Assembly (NCBI GenBank): GCA_964370305.1
Contig: CAYJIU010000044.1
Span: forward strand, 1 to 16,330
Reading direction: 5' to 3'
Source: CAYJAD01 sp964370305
Lineage (GTDB): Bacteria > Desulfobacterota > Desulfovibrionia > Desulfovibrionales > Desulfovibrionaceae
Length of the DNA stretch: 16,330 nt
Below, piece by piece: positions 6,222-14,640 of the stretch. Position numbers and translations under genes: made by a program. The notes beneath the pieces were generated by a model. It was given only the letters and a program-made list of their open reading frames with translations, was not told the origin of the DNA and made no database searches. Within the stretch, counting starts at the first letter, position 1. Each line of letters begins with the position of its first letter.

Positions 6222-7349
6222 ATGAACGACGTTGGAAAATTTACCATTCATACCACCGATGGTGCCGCCCGTAGGGCCTCCCTACAAACGGCGCACGGCA
6301 CAGTACAAACTCCCATCTTTATGCCCGTGGGCACGGTGGCCTCAGTTAAAGCAATTGCCCCCGATGATTTGCAAGCCATTAACGCTGAAATTATTTTAGG
6401 TAATACCTATCACCTTTATCTGCGACCGGGTGATGAGCTTGTGGCAAGGCGTGGCGGCTTACACAATTTTTCTGCTTGGGATAAGCCCATATTAACTGAT
6501 AGTGGTGGATTTCAGGTATTTAGTTTAAGCTCTTTACGCAAAATTCGTGAAGAAGGTGTTGAGTTTCGCTCTCATCTTGACGGCTCAAAGCATGTTTTTA
6601 CTCCAGAAAGTGTCATCAAAATACAGCGCAATTTAAACTCCGATATTATGATGGTTTTAGATGAATGTGTACCCTATGGTGCAGATTATGATTATACAGA
6701 AAAATCCCTTGCATTAACCACGCGCTGGGCTAAACGCGCACGCGAAGCCTACCCAGCAAACTCCGGACATAATTTACTTTTTGCCATCACGCAGGGTGGA
6801 TTTTTTAAGGATTTGCGCACAAGGTCTGTAGATGAATTATGCGGCCTTGACTTTGACGGCTTTGCCATTGGCGGCCTTTCGGTGGGTGAAAGTAAGGCTG
6901 AAATGATGGATTTTTTGTATCATACCGCCCCGCTTTTACCGGAGCATAAACCTCGTTATCTCATGGGAGTGGGCACACCGCTAGACATTGTAAATGGTAT
7001 CGCAGCCGGTGTGGATATGTTTGATTGCGTGCTCCCCACGCGCAATGCTCGCAATGGCACGTTGTATACATCCCTTGGCAAAATAAATATCAAGCGCAAA
7101 GAATTTGCCGAGGATGACACCCCACTTGACCCTGCATGCAATTGTTATACTTGCAAAACATTTAGTCGGGCTTATTTACGTCACCTTTATGTCAGCAAGG
7201 AGCTTTTGTCCTTCCGCCTAAATTCATTACATAATTTAACTTATTATTTAAACTTGGTGCAAAGAGCAAGGCTTGCCATTGAAGAAGGAAAATTTGCACA
7301 ATTTAAGGCGGATATGGAGAGTATTTACCCGCAAGAGGTAATACTATGA
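6222..7349 (+). CDS. tgt: Queuine/preQ1 tRNA-guanine transglycosylase
   Basis: A 375-residue bacterial Tgt. It exchanges guanine-34 of GUN anticodons (Asp, Asn, His, Tyr tRNAs) for preQ1 as the committed step to queuosine. It aligns end to end by eye with E. coli Tgt. Catalytic residues correspond at D93 (LTDSGGFQVFSL), D147 (LDEC) and nucleophile D268 (DMFDCVLPTRNARNG). The zinc site is C306, C308, C311 and H337. GGLSVGE and RYLMGVGTP are also intact. The N-terminus matches the family, supporting ATG 6222, yet no Shine-Dalgarno sequence precedes it. Its stop overlaps the next gene by four bases (ATGA), implying co-expression with the membrane protein and Hsp70-like gene. Confidence 0.97.
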   Translation: MNDVGKFTIHTTDGAARRASLQTAHGTVQTPIFMPVGTVASVKAIAPDDLQAINAEIILGNTYHLYLRPGDELVARRGGLHNFSAWDKPILTDSGGFQVFSLSSLRKIREEGVEFRSHLDGSKHVFTPESVIKIQRNLNSDIMMVLDECVPYGADYDYTEKSLALTTRWAKRAREAYPANSGHNLLFAITQGGFFKDLRTRSVDELCGLDFDGFAIGGLSVGESKAEMMDFLYHTAPLLPEHKPRYLMGVGTPLDIVNGIAAGVDMFDCVLPTRNARNGTLYTSLGKINIKRKEFAEDDTPLDPACNCYTCKTFSRAYLRHLYVSKELLSFRLNSLHNLTYYLNLVQRARLAIEEGKFAQFKADMESIYPQEVIL

Positions 7350-8428
7350 GCAATCAAGTCATGTTAGTATCTGATATATCAAAATTGGTACAAGATGCCA
7401 CTGAAGGGCTACCAAGTTCACCCGATGAACATACCTTGCAGGGATGCGCCTTTGATGTACGCCGCGCGCTTATAGATAAAACCGTGCAAGATATAATACA
7501 AAATACAGATGAAGATTTAACCCTAGATGCTCAAGAATATTATGAAGATATCTTACGCAAAGCCCTACCCCCCATGCTTGCTCCTTCGCTTAAGCTCATA
7601 CCTAAGGCTTCTGCCTTGCGCGCGGCTCTTTTAGCAGTACTTGGGCTTTTGCTTGGGTCTGCCATAGGGCAAGGCCTAAGCATGGTGCAAGGCTTGGGTC
7701 TAGGTTCTGCCAGCGTGGTGCTTTGTGGTATTTTAGGTGTTACTTCAATGCTTTGGCTTTCAGAATACTTACTACATGCCGCAAGTGTTGGCACAGTGGT
7801 TTTGCCCTGGGGCACATATAAATGGCCAAAAGCGCGTAAAATATTCACCTTATTTTGGTTTGGCTTGCTTGCCCTTAGTATTGTGCGTGATTTTTTTGGC
7901 GGGCGTGCGGCCTTGGCTCATATTTTAGAGTCATTGGCCTTATTTTTTAATAGTGGAGATGTTCTTGGTATTTTTACCAATATATACGGTGTACTAGCCT
8001 TTATGGGGGCCGCAGCTCTGCTTTTAAAAAGGCCTAAAATTTTTGATAGGGATGACTTTAGCCAAAAGTTAGAGGTAGCGGCCCAAAATTGGTGGGGCAA
8101 TGCTCAGCTTGCCGCCAAGTTATTAGTGGAAAACCATAACCTAAAAAATGACCCTACGCGCAAGAATTGGCAACAAGTGGGGCGAGATATTTATTCATTT
8201 TCCGCAGAATTGCCCGAGGCACAGCAACAATGGCTGGTAGAAAGGCTCTACCGTTTGGGCCTTGAAGCACCGCGCGCAGAGGGTGCATTGACTTGGCAAA
8301 AAGACATGCTTGAGCACTATGTGCCCCTAGGGCATATTGATATTGGCGATAGTTGCTACGTGGATGAGCCACCAATTTTAGAAAATGGCCTCATCGTGCG
8401 CAAGGGCACCGTTCGCAAAATAAGGTAA
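7346..8428 (+). CDS. Four-helix membrane protein with a possible GrpE-like C-terminal domain
   Basis: I do not recognise this 360-residue protein as a named family. A soluble N-terminus (1-88) is followed by about four membrane helices, near 90-112, 120-146, 166-184 and 208-228. A cytoplasmic C-terminal region spans 229-360. The end of that region loosely resembles GrpE. LGLEAPRAEG (304-313), then a Trp and MLEHYVPLG, recalls the GVE..AEG..F...HEAVG stretch. The last residues, PPILENGLIVRKGTVRKI, recall the GrpE beta-domain close (G.VV.V..KGY...VLRPA.V). The following gene, four bases downstream, is an Hsp70-like ATPase, the usual partner of GrpE, which strengthens the idea. AGAGG precedes the ATG and the start overlaps the tgt stop. 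The GrpE link is inference from a short, degenerate match. Confidence 0.8.
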   Translation: MSNQVMLVSDISKLVQDATEGLPSSPDEHTLQGCAFDVRRALIDKTVQDIIQNTDEDLTLDAQEYYEDILRKALPPMLAPSLKLIPKASALRAALLAVLGLLLGSAIGQGLSMVQGLGLGSASVVLCGILGVTSMLWLSEYLLHAASVGTVVLPWGTYKWPKARKIFTLFWFGLLALSIVRDFFGGRAALAHILESLALFFNSGDVLGIFTNIYGVLAFMGAAALLLKRPKIFDRDDFSQKLEVAAQNWWGNAQLAAKLLVENHNLKNDPTRKNWQQVGRDIYSFSAELPEAQQQWLVERLYRLGLEAPRAEGALTWQKDMLEHYVPLGHIDIGDSCYVDEPPILENGLIVRKGTVRKIR

Positions 8429-8432
8429 GATT

Positions 8433-10448
8433 ATGCGTATAACTGCAATGGATTTAGGCACAAGCAACACTTGCATTACTTCTTGTGAACAAGATAAAGT
8501 AAGCATAGTCAAGCCAGAACAATGGCACAATGAAGCCCTTGGCGGTGCTGTGCCCACTATCATCCTATATAAAAATAATGAGCCTTTTTTAATTGGTGCC
8601 GCTGCTGAATATGAATTTGGTGAGGCTATGCCCAACGAACGGCAAAGCTATTCCATTTATGGACAATTTAAGCCTGACATTGCCGTAAGAGATGATGCAA
8701 AAACATATATGATTGATTTTTTGCGTCTCTTGCGCTCAAGAGTAAGCCCTGGTGAGCGCATCTTTGTGGGTATCCCATCGCAAGCAGAAAACCATTATCA
8801 GCAAACTTTGAGAATGTGCCTTAAGCAAACGGGTTGGGACGGTGCACAATTTTTGCGTGAGCCTGTGGGGGCAGTTTTGCATTATATTGCCAAGGGCGTT
8901 TTGCCGCCGTCATTGGCAGCGCGCGGCGTGCTGACGGTGGATTTTGGCGGTGGCACATGTGACCTTGCGTATTTGCGCAGGGCCGATGTGGTGGGCCGTC
9001 ATGGGGATATGCTTTATGGAGGCAGGCTTTTTGATGATCTTTTTTATCAGATATTGCTTGAACATAATCCAGAGCTCAAAGCACGTTTAGTAAAGGAAAA
9101 TAACGATTATTATGTCCATTGGGTGGCTTGTCGTAGAGCAAAGGAAGAGTTTTCTGCGGCCATGCATGCTGATAGAAGTAAAAGTGTTACAGTGCGTGTG
9201 CGCTGGAGTTATTTTGACGGGCAATCTGCCAAAGAGCATGCAGCCTATATTGAAAACTTCACTTGGGAAGACTTTTTGGCCAAGGCTGGCAGTTATGTTG
9301 CCTCACCAGAATTTTTAAGTACACTTATGGAGCATGGCCAACGTAGCGAAATATCAGCCCGTGGTGTGGGTTTGCTTGAAGGCAAACGCGTTGACCTCAT
9401 CTCATGGTTTGAAGAGATTTTGCGCGAAACCCTAACCGAAGCAAGGCAAGAAAAACACTCCCCCCTAGCCGACATGCCCCTTGTACTACTTACTGGTGGC
9501 AGCAGTGCGTGGCCCTTTGTGCAAGATATTGTAATGCAAACCCTTGGCGGGCGCACAAAATTACTTATGGGTGATGAACCCTATGCCGACATTGCCAAGG
9601 GCCTTGCTCAATATACTATGCTAGCGGAGCATTTACGCGAAGGTCAGGCGGCCTTAAAACAAGAATTACCAAGCTTTATGGAAGAGCGTATCCGCCGCAA
9701 AGCCATACATAAAACTCTTGAGCAAGGTTCCGAAGACCTATTGGTTGAATTGGGTGATTTTTTACGTCAGGTAATTTTATTGCCGGAATTTCGTCGCTAC
9801 CGTCAAGAAGGTGGGGCTGTATCCAAGCTCATGGAAGGTATTGCCCTTGCCATGCTCAAGGAAGAAAAACGTATTGGCCAATTACTTGATGATGCCATGG
9901 GGCGCATGGGGCGCAAGATTGTTAATGCTTGTCGCATGGAGCTCAAAAACTGGTTTCGTGAAAAGGGTATACCTATTGTTCCTGAACGTTTAGAACAAAC
10001 ATGGCTAGCCCTTGAAATGGATGCTTTTATCACCCGTATGGCTGAGGAGCTTGGTAAATCTACTCTTTCCCAAGACCGCAATGCCGCCGAGCTTGCCACC
10101 ATGATTGCTGGCCCAAGCCTTGCGGCCCTTGCGGCATCTGGCGCACCCATAACTGCCATGACCATTGGCATTAGTGGCCTTGTGCTTATGAAAGTCTTTA
10201 AGCTAGACCGCTGGGTAGTGGAAAAAGTGCTTTATGTGCCTATTCCACCCATTTTGCGCAAACAATTATTTAAAGAGTCGCGCCTTGAAAAATTATGCAT
10301 TGAGCAAGTAAATGCCTTTGGCAAGGATTTTACCAAACATATTTTGGAACAGTGGAAGACCTCAGAAGGGCGAGTGCTAGCAGAAGCCGCACGCGTGGCT
10401 GGTGAGGAAATTGAAGCTCTTGATATATTAAACATTACGCCGGTTTAA
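8433..10448 (+). CDS. Divergent Hsp70-family ATPase with non-canonical C-terminus
   Basis: A 671-residue protein whose first 395 residues form an actin/Hsp70-type nucleotide-binding domain. Motifs are phosphate-1 DLGTSNT at 7-13, VGIPSQ at 112-117, REPVGA at 142-147 (DnaK NEPTAA), phosphate-2 VDFGGGTCDL at 169-178, YGGRLFDD at 195-202 (DnaK GGEDFD) and adenosine motif LLTGGSSAWPFV at 352-363. DEPYADIAKGLA at 381-392 matches the domain end. The canonical beta-sandwich substrate domain is not visible. Residues 396-671 look mostly helical and charged, with one hydrophobic Gly/Ala/Met-rich segment at about 557-588 that could enter or touch a membrane. AAGG seven bases before ATG 8433 supports the start, four bases after the membrane-protein gene. 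The ATPase class is confident; client and function are unknown. Confidence 0.9.
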   Translation: MRITAMDLGTSNTCITSCEQDKVSIVKPEQWHNEALGGAVPTIILYKNNEPFLIGAAAEYEFGEAMPNERQSYSIYGQFKPDIAVRDDAKTYMIDFLRLLRSRVSPGERIFVGIPSQAENHYQQTLRMCLKQTGWDGAQFLREPVGAVLHYIAKGVLPPSLAARGVLTVDFGGGTCDLAYLRRADVVGRHGDMLYGGRLFDDLFYQILLEHNPELKARLVKENNDYYVHWVACRRAKEEFSAAMHADRSKSVTVRVRWSYFDGQSAKEHAAYIENFTWEDFLAKAGSYVASPEFLSTLMEHGQRSEISARGVGLLEGKRVDLISWFEEILRETLTEARQEKHSPLADMPLVLLTGGSSAWPFVQDIVMQTLGGRTKLLMGDEPYADIAKGLAQYTMLAEHLREGQAALKQELPSFMEERIRRKAIHKTLEQGSEDLLVELGDFLRQVILLPEFRRYRQEGGAVSKLMEGIALAMLKEEKRIGQLLDDAMGRMGRKIVNACRMELKNWFREKGIPIVPERLEQTWLALEMDAFITRMAEELGKSTLSQDRNAAELATMIAGPSLAALAASGAPITAMTIGISGLVLMKVFKLDRWVVEKVLYVPIPPILRKQLFKESRLEKLCIEQVNAFGKDFTKHILEQWKTSEGRVLAEAARVAGEEIEALDILNITPV

Positions 10449-10517
10449 CTATGTAATTTTACATAAATCCCGCCGAGCTTATTAAAAAAACCTGCCGATA
10501 GTGACAAAGGGTTGAAA

Positions 10518-11033
10518 TTACGCCTTAGCCTTCTTGCCCATAAACCCATCCAAGACCGAAGCGCGTACCTGATACGATTTTTCCGTATCCATGTTTTTTA
10601 GCTCTTCCCTATCAATAAAATAAATGGCTCCACAAGGGCACATTTCTGAACACGCTGGCCCCAAGCCTTGTTCGCGACGCTTGGCACATAAATCACATTT
10701 GCGACTGCCAACACCCTTATCTGATTCAAAAAATCCGGCATAAGGGCAAGCCAACATGCAAGCACGAGTTTCACACCCACGACAAAGCATGGTATTTAGG
10801 ATAACTGCATTATCGTGGTCACGCGTAATGGCCCCATGAGGGCAAACCTTTAAGCAAAAGGCTTGGTCACAGTGTACACAATACACGGGCACAATCTGGC
10901 CTTCGGCACTACGAGCCATAACAATGCGCGGCTGGTCATAAAGAAATTTACAAACAGCTTCGCAAGTTTCGCAACCAATACATTTTTCATAATCAATATA
11001 TAATGTCTTTCCAGTAAGTTGTGTTTTAGCCAT
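10518..11033 (-). CDS. Four-[4Fe-4S]-cluster ferredoxin subunit (HycB/DmsB/AorA-like)
   Basis: A 171-residue electron-transfer protein of the DMSO-reductase iron-sulfur subunit family. Cysteines fall into four groups for four [4Fe-4S] clusters: C18/C21/C24/C28, C52/C55/C60/C64, C84/C87/C92/C96 and C113/C116/C128/C132, plus an extra C134. There is no signal peptide or membrane helix, so it acts in the cytoplasm. It starts four bases after the FAD oxidoreductase gene, so the two products probably form a complex passing electrons between NAD(P)H and an unseen catalytic subunit. Size and pairing resemble AorA of tungsten aldehyde oxidoreductases. The partner is not identified. Confidence 0.93.
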   Translation of the reverse strand: MAKTQLTGKTLYIDYEKCIGCETCEAVCKFLYDQPRIVMARSAEGQIVPVYCVHCDQAFCLKVCPHGAITRDHDNAVILNTMLCRGCETRACMLACPYAGFFESDKGVGSRKCDLCAKRREQGLGPACSEMCPCGAIYFIDREELKNMDTEKSYQVRASVLDGFMGKKAKA

Positions 11034-11037
11034 AAAA

Positions 11038-12111
11038 TTACCTTAATGAGTTTGGTGCGATAACGTCAGCTGCATAGTTATATTCTGATTCGCGGTGCTG
11101 AGATTTCAAATCAAGCCAATGGGTTAATGAACGCGCAGCTCTAAGCCCACTATATACAGCCTTACCAATTTTACTTGGGCCGGTGAGCACATCGCCAGCT
11201 ACAAAAACATTTTCAATCTTAGTCATATGCAACCAGCGTACCTCACCCTTGCGCACATCGGTTAGGCCCAATTGGTCTTGGAAGGGAGGAGTGGGTATTT
11301 CTCCAATGGCTGAGACCACCATATCCACAGGAATGGTGTGAGTTTCACCAGTTACTTTGCTTGTATATTCAATCCCTTCTGCACTTGTCTCACCCAAGAT
11401 GCGTGTTGGCACACAAAGTTCATGCCACTTACAGCCATCTTTAATTAAGCGTTCTAACTCAAAAATACCCGCTGGCGCGTCTTGTATGGAGCGGCGATAA
11501 ATTACATATACATTATTTGCACCCATTTGTACGGCACTATGGGCCACATCTACGGCTGAATATCCTGCCCCAATAACAGCGATATTCTTGCCCTGAACGT
11601 CTGGTGCTTGAACATTGGCCCGCCCGTAGCGCGCAGCCCGAATGGGGAAAAGAAATTCCAACCCCGAAAGGACGTTATTTAAAGTTTCACCTTCAATTTC
11701 CATGCGCCGTGACTTCCATGAACCAGTACAGATGATGATGGCATCGTGTTTTTCTACCAATTCATCAAGACTGCGCATATCTTGCGAAAAGTGGTCGCCT
11801 TCTTCCTCAAACAATGGATTTGAGCAACATACCTTGGTTTGGTTATGAAAATTCACCCCATAATTTCTGGCAAGCAAATTGGTACCACGTTGAATACGCT
11901 CAGAAGGAATACGATGCCCAGGAATACCAAATAACATAAGTCCGCCGGGCTTGGGTAGCTTGTCATACACATCCACCTGATAACCATGCGAGGCTAAATA
12001 ACCACAAGCAGCAAGACCAGAAGGCCCAGCACCAATAATGCCCACACGGCGATTTTTAGGCGGGGCTGGCTCTTTGCGAATAAAGGCAAAATTCATCATA
12101 TCTTCAGTCAT
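11038..12111 (-). CDS. GltD-like FAD/NAD(P)-dependent oxidoreductase
   Basis: A 357-residue flavoprotein related to the glutamate synthase small subunit and AorC-type subunits. The FAD dinucleotide motif GIIGAGPSGLAA is at 24-35, followed by PKPGGLMLFGIP at 54-64. A second Rossmann motif for NAD(P), VIGAGYSAVDVA, spans 179-190. The closing FAD motif VFVAGDVLTGPSKIGKAV is at 302-319. The N-terminal Fe-S domain of true GltD is missing; the separate ferredoxin gene four bases downstream probably supplies that role. GAGG precedes the ATG, and the gene lies 22 bases after the PFK-2-like gene. The electron acceptor is unknown, and no glutamate synthase large subunit is present. Confidence 0.9.
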   Translation of the reverse strand: MTEDMMNFAFIRKEPAPPKNRRVGIIGAGPSGLAACGYLASHGYQVDVYDKLPKPGGLMLFGIPGHRIPSERIQRGTNLLARNYGVNFHNQTKVCCSNPLFEEEGDHFSQDMRSLDELVEKHDAIIICTGSWKSRRMEIEGETLNNVLSGLEFLFPIRAARYGRANVQAPDVQGKNIAVIGAGYSAVDVAHSAVQMGANNVYVIYRRSIQDAPAGIFELERLIKDGCKWHELCVPTRILGETSAEGIEYTSKVTGETHTIPVDMVVSAIGEIPTPPFQDQLGLTDVRKGEVRWLHMTKIENVFVAGDVLTGPSKIGKAVYSGLRAARSLTHWLDLKSQHRESEYNYAADVIAPNSLR

Positions 12112-12133
12112 GGGGCCTCACTTATGTTAAACG

Positions 12134-13339
12134 CTAGAAAAACTTTACCAACTCAAAAAGCTTGTGCCTTGGAGTGGTGGATATATGATAATACTGATTT
12201 TGTGGAATATATATAAAGGGTATATCCTCACTACGCTGCAATAAAAAAAGTGAAAGAATAACCCTATTTACAGCTTGATGCCCCACTATAAGCAAAGGAG
12301 AATCACCAGCAATAAATAATGCGCGCCTAAGCCCTCTGCGCACACGCTCACGCAAGGTGGCATAACTTTCACCATTGGGGTAGGCATAGGTATACTTATT
12401 GGCGCGGCGGCCCTGACTGACATCTGGCATCTGGGTGCGAATATCTTCATAGCGCATGCCTTCGCAGTCACCAGCCCATATTTCGTCAAATTCCTTCATG
12501 GGCATGATGTTACACTCTGGTCTATCCTTTAATAAAGGGGCGGCAGTTTGATTTGAACGCAGACGAGTTGAAGTAAATATCCAAGGAATTTCAGCATATT
12601 GCAAGTGTTCAGCCAAGCTTTGCGCCTGTTTAAATCCCTTTTCAGCTAGGGATGGATCTCCACCTATGCGTCCTTCAAGGTTAAATTGAGTTTGTCCATG
12701 TCTTATAAGATAAAGGTTACGCACCCACATGGAAACCACCACGTCGCGTATGGCCGGATAGTGTGGGGAGTCGCAAGGACATTCAGCTAAAATACGGTTG
12801 GCCGTGGCATCAACGCACATCCAGTATTTTTCATCAAGGCCCACAGGCTCATATATTTGTTCATAATAAGCTATGCGCGCATGAAAGCTTTTTAAGGCTT
12901 CTTCTTCGGGCATAGACTGAAATTCCGGAAGCTTACTCTTAGCACGAGTAAAATTATCTTGCAAAAGCGGGTCTTCATTAACACAATCTATGAAAAGCAC
13001 CGGATAGTCAGTTAAGGTTTGCAGGATGACTTGCCTTCTGGCACGGCTGGTATTAGTGGCATCTAAAATGGCCACATCTCCACCCTCAGCTAAGAAGGCT
13101 TGGGCTGTTTTCATATTTTGTAAGGCTATATATTCCCTAGCTTCTCGCCCTTGAGAATTATCCGCTGAGTAAAACTCCGCAGCGGTTGAATCAGCACCCA
13201 CCAGCTCACGACGCACGTCGCCATTATTAAAAATAGCAGCCTTGGTGCCTTCGGCGCGCAAGTTCTCACAAATACGCTTAGCTAGCGTACTTTTGCCTCG
13301 GGCCGGTAATCCCACCATTGCCACATAAAGCTTGCGCAT
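12134..13339 (-). CDS. Bifunctional 6-phosphofructo-2-kinase/fructose-2,6-bisphosphatase-like protein
   Basis: A 401-residue two-domain protein matching animal PFKFB enzymes across its length. The N-terminal kinase has P-loop GLPARGKST at 10-18, FNNGDVRRE at 37-45, DATNTSRARR at 93-102, and an AYYEQIYEP segment near 157-165. The C-terminal histidine-phosphatase domain has LIRHGQT with H214 as expected phospho-acceptor, GRIGGDPSL at 223-231, FDEIWAGDCEGMRYEDI at 284-300, YPNGESY at 320-326 and GHQAVNRV with H354. Catalytic motifs of both halves look intact, so synthesis and breakdown of fructose 2,6-bisphosphate is the natural inference, though the substrate in bacteria may differ. GAGGT precedes the ATG; tyrS ends four bases upstream. 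Confidence 0.88.
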   Translation of the reverse strand: MRKLYVAMVGLPARGKSTLAKRICENLRAEGTKAAIFNNGDVRRELVGADSTAAEFYSADNSQGREAREYIALQNMKTAQAFLAEGGDVAILDATNTSRARRQVILQTLTDYPVLFIDCVNEDPLLQDNFTRAKSKLPEFQSMPEEEALKSFHARIAYYEQIYEPVGLDEKYWMCVDATANRILAECPCDSPHYPAIRDVVVSMWVRNLYLIRHGQTQFNLEGRIGGDPSLAEKGFKQAQSLAEHLQYAEIPWIFTSTRLRSNQTAAPLLKDRPECNIMPMKEFDEIWAGDCEGMRYEDIRTQMPDVSQGRRANKYTYAYPNGESYATLRERVRRGLRRALFIAGDSPLLIVGHQAVNRVILSLFLLQRSEDIPFIYIPQNQYYHISTTPRHKLFELVKFF

Positions 13340-13343
13340 AAAT

Positions 13344-14540
13344 TTATTTTACCTCAAGTCGTAAAAACCTTTTTTTACCTAAACGGATAACATATGAACC
13401 AGCTTGTAGCGGGCTTTTGGCATCATCACAGCGTACATCGTCAATGGAAAATGCCCCTTCGTTAATTAGCCTTCTGGCCTCACCGCGCGATTTTACAAGG
13501 CCTGCCGCCTCTAAAAATACAGGGGGCACGCTGTCTTCGCCACAAGTGCAACTATGCGTGGGGGCATCGTCTGGCACTCCGCCTTTAACAAATACGGCTG
13601 TAAAGCCTTGCCTTGCTTCCTTGGCGGCACTTTCTGAGTGATAACGGCTCACCATTTCTTCGGCCAAGTCTTCCTTGGCGGCCTTGGGGTGGATTTCACC
13701 TTTTTCTACGGCTAATTTTTTCTTGGCTATATCTTCTAAACTCTCGGTAGAAAGCAGTTCATAATAACGCCACATGAGCTCATCAGAAATAGACATTACC
13801 TTACCAAAAATATCGCTGGGGCTTTCGTCAATACCTATGTAGTTACCATAAGATTTACTCATTTTACGCACACCATCAACGCCTTCTAGCAAAGGCAGTG
13901 TGATAATGCATTGTGGCTCAATTCCATATTGGCTTTGTAAATGCCGCCCAACGAGTAAGTTAAATTTTTGATCAGTGCCACCCATTTCCACATCAGCTTT
14001 TAAGGCCACTGAGTCATAACCCTGACACAATGGGTATAAAAATTCATGAACAGCAATGGGTCTTTGTTCTTTATAACGTTTTTCAAAATCATCACGCTCA
14101 AGCATACGCGCAACAGTATAGCGCGATGCAAGACGAATAAAATCAGCAGCACCCATTTTATCTAGCCATGCGGAGTTAAAATCAACCACAGTTTTTTCTG
14201 GATCGAGGATTTTAAATACTTGTTTTTTATATGTTTCAGCATTTGCAAGTACTTGCTCTCGGCTTAGAGGGGGGCGGGTTTCGTTGCGGCCTGAGGGGTC
14301 GCCAATCAAGCCTGTAAAATCACCAATTAAAAATACAATTCTATGCCCAAGCTCCTGAAAATGGCGCATCTTATGCATAACAACAGTATGGCCTAGGTGT
14401 AAATCCGGAGCTGTAGGATCAAAGCCAACTTTAATGGTTAGCGGCTTGCCACGAGCAATTTTTTTGCGCAACTCTGCCTCGTCGATAAGTTCAGCAATAC
14501 CGCGTTTTATTTGGGCCATTTGAGTTTCTATGTCGAACAT
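13344..14540 (-). CDS. tyrS: Tyrosyl-tRNA synthetase
   Basis: A 398-residue class I synthetase attaching tyrosine to tRNA-Tyr. The HIGH-type signature reads PDLHLGH at 45-51 and the second signature KMSKS is at 226-230. GFDPTAPDLH, LIGDFTGLIGDPSGR and MGGTDQKFNLL are typical of the TyrS (TyrZ-like) branch. A C-terminal S4 RNA-binding domain occupies about 340-398. The start at 14540 is chosen because AAAGGA lies six bases upstream. An in-frame ATG at 14600 would add 20 non-conserved residues without a ribosome site. It appears to lead an operon with the PFK-2-like gene and the two redox genes, with gaps of 4, 22 and 4 bases. Confidence 0.96.
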   Translation of the reverse strand: MFDIETQMAQIKRGIAELIDEAELRKKIARGKPLTIKVGFDPTAPDLHLGHTVVMHKMRHFQELGHRIVFLIGDFTGLIGDPSGRNETRPPLSREQVLANAETYKKQVFKILDPEKTVVDFNSAWLDKMGAADFIRLASRYTVARMLERDDFEKRYKEQRPIAVHEFLYPLCQGYDSVALKADVEMGGTDQKFNLLVGRHLQSQYGIEPQCIITLPLLEGVDGVRKMSKSYGNYIGIDESPSDIFGKVMSISDELMWRYYELLSTESLEDIAKKKLAVEKGEIHPKAAKEDLAEEMVSRYHSESAAKEARQGFTAVFVKGGVPDDAPTHSCTCGEDSVPPVFLEAAGLVKSRGEARRLINEGAFSIDDVRCDDAKSPLQAGSYVIRLGKKRFLRLEVK

Positions 14541-14640
14541 GATCTTTCCTTTAATTTTTTGAGGGGAAATATTTCTAATAAAATTTAAGTTTATCCCCAC
14601 GAATGTATGCGCCTAGGTGTAGTTAGCAAATAAAGAAATA

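Noticed and set aside
6214..6225. Three-codon upstream ORF (ATG ACA GTA TGA) overlapping the tgt start
   Set aside because: No ribosome site, and the candidate tgt transcript would begin after its ATG; likely chance.
10450..10465. TATGTAA-TT-TTACATA hairpin between the convergent genes as a terminator
   Set aside because: AT-only-rich stem with a two-base loop and no T tract on either strand; too weak to call. No other clear terminator was found in this 69-base gap.
14541..14600. Longer TyrS starting at 14600
   Set aside because: The extra 20 residues are not TyrS-like, and AAAGGA supports 14540.
14541..14640. T-box riboswitch in the tyrS leader
   Set aside because: The leader is only about 95 bases and no T-box sequence or antiterminator is visible. 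A GGGGA/TCCCC pairing exists but is too weak to call.
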